NCBI GenBank assembly: GCA_964059195.1
Contig: CAXKWD010000005.1
Coordinates: forward strand, 98,345,882-98,409,881
DNA length: 64,000 nt
Source of the DNA: Ectobius pallidus
Lineage: Eukaryota; Arthropoda; Insecta; Blattodea; Ectobiidae
Reading direction: 5' to 3'
The notes below the pieces were generated by a model that had not been told where the DNA came from, ran no database searches, and saw nothing but the letters and a program-made list of their open reading frames with translations. The position numbers and the translations under genes are program-made. Of the stretch, positions 58,745 to 64,000 are shown piece by piece; the first letter of the stretch is position 1, and each line of letters begins with the position of its first letter.

Positions 58745-60311
58745 TGGCTTTTCTTAAATAATCTTCAGAAGTGAAATATTTGGAGATTATTGATCAGCAT
58801 TTGAAATGGGATAAACACATTTGTATAGGTATACATGTAATAAAATTCGTAAATCAATATATAAATTTGAAAACTATCCATAACACTCTAACAGTAGTAT
58901 TAATAAATTTCATTCTTTTTCCGTTTGTGGTAAATGTTATTACAAAGAGAATTGTCCACCTGACCACAAATAATTTTAACCAAAAGTTCAATGTATGCAA
59001 TGTTTACTAGCCCTTTAATCTACAGTAATGTAATATCGATTAAATACTTACATATATATCACCCATGTGTACATTTTCATACATACTATTACATTTTCTA
59101 CAATAGTGTTAAGAAGCTGCTAAAACTGACTACAAATGTTATCTATTTTCCTAACGAAATAGAGGCCACAAGTTCAATCGATGCAACGATACTACCAAAA
59201 GCCATCATCTATCCAGCATTTCTACAAATATACTACTACATAGATTCAGTGTACTAAAGAAGAATTTTATATTAATGACTATTTGCTAAAATTCTTGGCA
59301 ATTTTACTTATATTTTACAACTGGGAACAGACAAACTTTTTGCAATTACTACAATTTACAATTGTTTTACAATTAAACTACAATTGCATATTCCCAGTGT
59401 ATAGAACACTAATTTTATATCAAAGACTATTGCTGAATAAATCGGCAATTCTACTTAATTTTAATCTTCAGGACAATAGTTTGACAACACATTTTTTAAA
59501 TTTTTATACAAGTTTATACAACATACAAGACAATATAATTTTAATGGTTTTATATTTTTAAATTGAATGCATTCAGCAAGCTACTAGTGATGCTACCATA
59601 TATTTAAGGAAAATAGATAACATTTGTAGTCAGTTTTAGCAGCTTCTTAACATTATTGTAGAAAATGTAATAGTATGTATGAAAATGTACACATGGGTGA
59701 TATATATGTAAGTATTTAATCGATATTACATTACTGTAGATTAAAGGGCTAGTAAACATTGCATACATTGAACTTTTGGTTAAAATTATTTGTGGTCAGG
59801 TGGACAATTCTCTTTGTAATAACTCTAACAGTAGTTTATCAGCCTTAGTCGAATCCATTATTCAGTATGGTATTACTGGATGGGGAAGCAGTTCTTAAAC
59901 TATTCTTACTCCATTAACTTTATTACAAAAACGCATAATCAAAATCTGCTTTAAAAAGTGGCTGGGACTACCCAGCTGAATTTATATATTCTTGTTTTAA
60001 TGTATTTAACATCGACCAAATTTATAGATGTTCTTTATTAAAATTCTACCGTAAAAATAATTTCCCAGCTGTTCCACATGAACACAGCGCAAGAAGAAAT
60101 AATAGTAGTACATTAGTAGAACCCAAATGTTTCACTTCTGCTGGTCTGTCACATAGCTCTGGTTCTAGTTGGCCCTAGTTTATACAATTCTAAAATCATA
60201 TTAGGCCTACATCCAGGTTATGTTATGAACTACAACTGTAGTTATGAAGACTCTAGAATTTTAAAAAAATACTATAAACTGTTAATTTTCATCCTTTTCA
60301 CTTGTAAATGA
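58745..60311 (+). pseudogene. Non-LTR retrotransposon reverse transcriptase C-terminus, split by an insertion
   Basis: The left part (to about 58898) reads VKYLEIIDQHLKWDKHI and FVNQYINLKTIHNTLTVV, the end of the palm/thumb region of LINE reverse transcriptases. The right part (from 59822) reads ALVESIIQYGITGWGSSS, TILTPLTLLQKRIIKICFKK, then YPAEFIYSCFNVFNIDQIYR, CSLLKFYRKNNFP, STLVEPKCFTSAGL and, in another frame, PSLYNSKIILGLHPGY with a stop at 60309-60311. SLVESIIQYGI-x2-WG and LQKRIIK are conserved LINE motifs. Frameshifts, stops and a 937-bp insertion make the copy dead. Confidence 0.85.
58885..59835. mobile_element. Insertion with nearly perfect 214-bp inverted repeats inside a LINE
   Basis: The inverted arms at 58939-59152 and 59607-59820 differ at only one position that I can see. 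They enclose about 454 bp without recognisable coding. The whole segment is flanked by the 14-bp direct repeat ACTCTAACAGTAGT (58885-58898 and 59822-59835). Outside these, the LINE reading resumes, so an insertion of about 923 bp with a 14-bp target duplication is the simplest view. Forty bases lie between the left duplication and the left arm, but only one on the right, so the arms are not strictly terminal. The class is unknown. Confidence 0.82.
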
Positions 60312-60572
60312 GCTTTTTTATTTGGCACTTTGTAGGCTCCGTCTTCTGGAAAATACGAAATAACTTCTTGTAAAACAGGCACAATATTTTACCTGTTTTG
60401 GTTTTGTTATTCTATAAAATACTTAGGAAATGTGTAAAATAAATTACATCTCATACTTCATCTACGCATTTTTGCGTTCTATGCAATGCCTTGTCAGCAT
60501 TTTGTCTTATCCATTTTCACAATTATTAGACTACCAGTTTAGTAGTAGCACTAGCCTGTAGTCGATCTGGGT

Positions 60573-60851
60573 CAGGGGCGGATCCACGGGGGGGGGGGGG
60601 GGGGGGAATGTAACATTAAGCACAAATTATTCAAACGGTCAGCCTTCTAATATATTTTGTAAAGACAACATAACCCTAATACTTAAATTAAAGCAACGAC
60701 ATTCATTATTTTGAAATACATTTGTAATGAAATGCCGAAATGTTCATTTTGATTTCAATTGTGTACTGGGAATAATTAATTTTTATGAGTAAAAACTTCC
60801 CTCTCTACTTTGGTTCCCACCCCCAAAAAAGTCTCTCTGGATCCGCCCCTG
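60573..60851 (+). mobile_element. hAT-type MITE inserted in a SINE head
   Basis: The ends CAGGGGCGGATCCACGG and TCTGGATCCGCCCCTG are inverted relatives of hAT type. A G19 run lies just inside the left end (60588-60606). The flanks ATCTGGGT on the left and (GA)CTCTGGGT on the right look like a target duplication with a small right-end change. Both resemble the start of the SINE that follows (GGTCTGGGTGGCGC in another copy). No coding capacity. Confidence 0.78.
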
Positions 60852-61075
60852 GACTCTGGGTAGCGCACTGGCTTTCTATGCTCAAGGTTGCAGGTACGAT
60901 CCTGGCCCGGGTGGTCGGTGGCATTTATATGTGCATAAATGTTATAGCTTCATGTTTGTAGATTTGCAGGCATGTAAAAGAACTCCTGTGGGACAAAATT
61001 CCGGCACACCGGCGACGGCTACAGGCCTAAGTTGCAGTACTTCTCCTCGTCATTAAATAACCATATAACCAACCA
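60852..61075 (+). repeat. tRNA-derived SINE
   Basis: The head CTCTGGGTAGCGCACTGGC is followed by GCAGGTACGATCCTGGCC (B box region) and the body GGTGGTCGGTGGCATTTATA, GTGCATAAATG, GGCATGTAAAAGAACTCCTG, GGGACAAAATTCCGGCACAC and CGTCATTAAATAACCATA. This body and AT-rich tail belong to a widespread arthropod SINE type that I recognise in general terms. A truncated copy lies at 24360-24420 (minus). Confidence 0.82.
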
Positions 61076-62096
61076 GCACTTATCTGTAGTGTAGATAAAC
61101 TGGTAATCACAATCTCCCTGACCTACATATCGAGGTGTATACTAGGCATAAAATACAGTCATTTCTAACTTATATTGAAAAATATATATATATAAGTAGG
61201 CTACATTCAGTAGGAACGGAGTTCAGTGCTAAATTAATGCATGCTCTGGTATTTCGCATCTATTAAGATACGAGGCTGTTTTTGTTGGACCATAATCAGT
61301 CTGAATATTTAAATTCTGAGATTTTAGATTCGCCCACACAGAGTGCAACGAGCTCGCCATGACTTTCGCATCAAGATGGCTGACGTAGTTAATATCTTCT
61401 ACGAGAGATGGCAGCTTACGTCGTCAGTCAAATTGAAGCTTAGGAATAACAAAGTTCAGTGACTTAACAAAACACTTGCAACAAATATATATATTTAAGA
61501 TGCAAATCATTAAAATCCTCTAATAAGAAAACTTTCATCTTAAATCTGGCCACACTTATAGAAAACATGACATCTGCATGACTTCAGAACACCCAAACAT
61601 TCATCAAATCAAGCTTCATTTCTGATGAATAAGACGGACTACACATTAGCTACTAAGTAGAACAATGTCATTTTCTCTTGTAAACATATTTTATTGTAAA
61701 AGGTAAAGGTCCACGAGACCTGGTACTTATAAAAAATGTGTTTGTAAAAATACCATCAAATAAATAAATAAAGCTTCCATTTGCAGTTTTCTTCAAACCA
61801 ACGGATTTTTACAGCACAAAATGAATTCATTTTAGTATGATATTAAAATTACCACGAACAGAATTGATTTCATTTTAACTACAGGTTATTTATTACGTAG
61901 ATTTCAGCTGCTACTTTCAAGCTCTCAAGATCGTTCCGTGTTCGATAATAATCGATACCACACCAGTTTTGAAATGGAAATCAGTGTCGAAATAAATGTC
62001 ATTATGATACCATTACGTCACATATAATAAGCGTTTTACAGTATAGTCGAACAAAAAAGAACATTTCAATATCGTGGAACGTGTGATATAAGATTT
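61076..62096. other. Gene-free stretch
   Basis: A short (AT)n at 61181-61193. No gene or repeat border recognised. Confidence 0.4.
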
Positions 62097-62252
62097 GTTC
62101 GCAAAGCAAATCCCTAACTGTCACAAACCATGACGCATGCGCACATTGTCGGTCTCGCTGCGCAACGTATGCGCATAATGTCATATATCAGGATAGTCAA
62201 AATGTGCGCATGCGTCGCGGTACCTGACAGTACACGATTTAGCTTTGCGAAC
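62097..62252. mobile_element. 156-bp inverted-repeat element
   Basis: The left end GTTCGCAAAGC with inner blocks CTGTCA and ACGCATGCGCACATT is mirrored by AATGTGCGCATGCGT, CTGACAG and GCTTTGCGAAC at the right end. The GCGCATGCG palindromes make it far richer in CpG than its surroundings. No target duplication is clear. Probably a MITE. Confidence 0.75.
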
Positions 62253-62852
62253 AGACCTATTGAAACACGTCGACAGCACTAGCTACTGACTGGAATGTGA
62301 ATTAGAGTTAAGATAGTGAAGTAAATTCAAAAGAAATGCCATTACTGAAATTATTGTGAGTGATTTTGAAATTTGTTTGAGCGCTAACTACATCGTCGCT
62401 AGTAATGAAATGCAAAGAGGATCTCTAGAAATGAGAGTCTACTAAAGGAATTCTATCAAAATACAAGTAAGAACACAGCTGTTTTATATTCTGTGAGCAG
62501 CTCAAGTTAAATGCTCTCGACAATCAAAAGGATTTTACATCATCCGGTTGCTTCTTTACATAACATCTGTAATCTTGTCAGAAGCCTAGGAGTTGAAACC
62601 AAGCTTAGCTCTGCTATCTGTGCTACACTCACTTTCACAAATTAAACACGTAAGGCTTTAGTTTCGACGTCGTTACCAAGTGTTCACATGAAAGAGGAGA
62701 ATTTCCAGATATCTGTGAAATGATTTTATGAAATTATCGTTTTCCTATAATATTACCGAGGGTTATTCACTGCTTCCTTATACTATCTAGTTACAAGTTT
62801 CTGACAAGGACGAATAAACTATGTTAACCTAGATTTTTACAATCTATTTTAA

Positions 62853-62924
62853 TGGCGGGATCGAACTCACGAACTTAGAAATAGAAAGCGAATGTCATGC
62901 AGACTGCTCCACCCAGCCAGACTC
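62853..62924 (-). repeat. tRNA-like SINE head
   Basis: The minus strand reads AGTCTGGCTGGGTGGAGCAG, TCTGCATGACATTCGC and GTGAGTTCGATCCCGCC, a good A-box/B-box pair at normal spacing. The cloverleaf is poor, so it is a pseudo-tRNA or SINE head rather than a tRNA gene. No SINE body could be delimited on the plus-strand left side. Confidence 0.55.
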
Positions 62925-64000
62925 ATCTTTCTTGTACCGTACGTGTTAGCGTCCGAAAACTGGTATCTGGATCATTCTCAAAAAAATTACCGTTTTGGTG
63001 TCACATGCCTGAAAAAGACACTTCTAGTTGAGATATCAAGCAATTTTTTTTTTCAGATTTCGCCCCAAACTTATGCGAGTTTCTGTGCTCCCCTAAATAA
63101 TTTCTATGTAAACACCATGGAACGTAACATTCATGTTTATGTAAAAAAAAAAACACGGGAAAACGTAAGGACTGTGACTGTCACAACCCATATTCTGCAT
63201 CCAACATTTTGACTTCTTGACATGAAAAGGCCCAAAATAAATCGTCATTCCCGGATGAATGTTAGCTCAACATCCAACTGAAACTGTCTAGAGGATGTTT
63301 CAGAATTTAAAAAAAGAATCCGAGCGAGGAAGTTCATCTGAATCTTTGCCACAGGAAACCGTGATAAGGAGTGTTACCCGGTTTAGTGCTCCCCCCAAAG
63401 AAGAATTAAGGGGTGGGGGAGGAGGGTATGAAGTATTGGGTCATCTTTTTCCCCTACGACCAATTTCCGACCAGACATCGAACGAGGAGGGAGGACAGCA
63501 AGAAAAGTGAAAATAAGATTGAGAAAAATTGTTTTGGGTAACATTCCTTACTTAAATTGCTGTGTCACGTCTTTTGTAAACTATTTTTATTCGTCTCCAG
63601 CATTTCAAGACAACGATATTGCTACCTTACAACAGCTCAGTCAATTTCTATTAAAAAAATCTGAAAACATGTTGAAGTAGGACATGGACAATGGTAACAC
63701 TCATTACAAATTCAATACGATCCACCAACTTCAAAAACGTATATACAATAAAAAAACGAGAAAACTTATGATTCCTATGCGGTTTCGTAAATTACAATAG
63801 TGGTATGATGCCATGGAAAACCAGTCGTTCAAGTTGAATTGTTTATCTGGGGATCCTGTCCAGGAGGCAAAACTGCATTCTTTTTTTAGAACGACCATCT
63901 TCGTTCTGTCTTCCAATTGCCTGGGGGCAGGGTACAAGTTATCTGTGTCTTATTTTCGCTCTGAACGTAAGAACAAAACCACAGTAACGAAAGCAGCCGT
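62925..64000. other. Gene-free stretch
   Basis: Open frames at 62892-63212, 63295-63510 and 63731-63937 are unrecognised. A GGGGTGGGGGAGGAGGG patch lies near 63411-63427. Nothing is called up to the end of the window. Confidence 0.4.

Noticed and set aside
58936..59825. Twin-priming inversion of the LINE as the cause of the inverted arms
   Set aside because: Twin priming inverts part of the inserted LINE but does not create two inverted copies of the same 214 bp, and the arms carry no LINE likeness.
1..64000. CRISPR arrays, rRNA genes, bacterial operons or prophage
   Set aside because: Repeats here are microsatellites, minisatellites or transposons; no spaced direct repeats, no rRNA-like conserved blocks and no operon-like packed frames.

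Overview
The window looks like intergenic or very repeat-rich nuclear DNA of an animal, most probably an arthropod and perhaps a hemimetabolous insect such as a cockroach or termite. Evidence: low GC (roughly one third, estimated by eye), many microsatellites, tRNA-derived SINEs, non-LTR retrotransposon tails, and Tc1/mariner, pogo/Tigger and hAT DNA transposons, with no long open frame on either strand. The species guess rests on the general look of the SINEs and LINEs and is weak. I see no convincing host gene, rRNA or functional tRNA, no CRISPR array and nothing bacterial. Every open frame I can recognise is a decayed piece of a transposable element.

Layout. 1-5 kb: a small hAT element (845-1168), a first copy of a dispersed repeat (family A) and a 268-bp MITE. 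6-9.3 kb: a 1.1-kb hAT element with a broken transposase, inserted in dispersed repeat B; then a hAT MITE full of ATCGAT palindromes, family A again, and a mariner-type MITE. 9.5-13.5 kb: microsatellite, 23-bp minisatellite, diverged tandem duplication and a LINE tail. 17-20.9 kb: the second copy of the first hAT family, two different hAT elements stacked on one 8-bp target (18350-19909), and a 735-bp near-palindrome bounded by TTAA. 21.6-27.7 kb: a rearranged mariner relic fused to repeat B, LINE tails, simple-sequence DNA, a MITE with 37-bp ends, and a deleted Tigger element. 27.7-36 kb: no recognisable feature.

36-50 kb: paired dispersed repeats (families B and C), a SINE, a hairpin, the second ATCGAT element, a fresh 216-bp tandem duplication, a mariner-type transposase relic, the second 268-bp MITE and an R2-like LINE relic. 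50-64 kb: a palindromic mariner-type element, two head-to-head tRNA-like sequences followed by a SINE, a LINE split by a nearly perfect 214-bp inverted repeat, a SINE hit by a hAT element, and a small inverted-repeat element.

The pieces do not act together as a pathway. They record successive insertions, and in several places the order can be read from nesting and target-site duplications: hAT into repeat B, an inverted-repeat element into a LINE, hAT into a SINE, and hAT next to hAT. Eight elements have hAT-type ends. Six of these have perfect 8-bp duplications, so hAT activity dominates the record. Several families occur twice in 64 kb, which suggests high copy number genome-wide.
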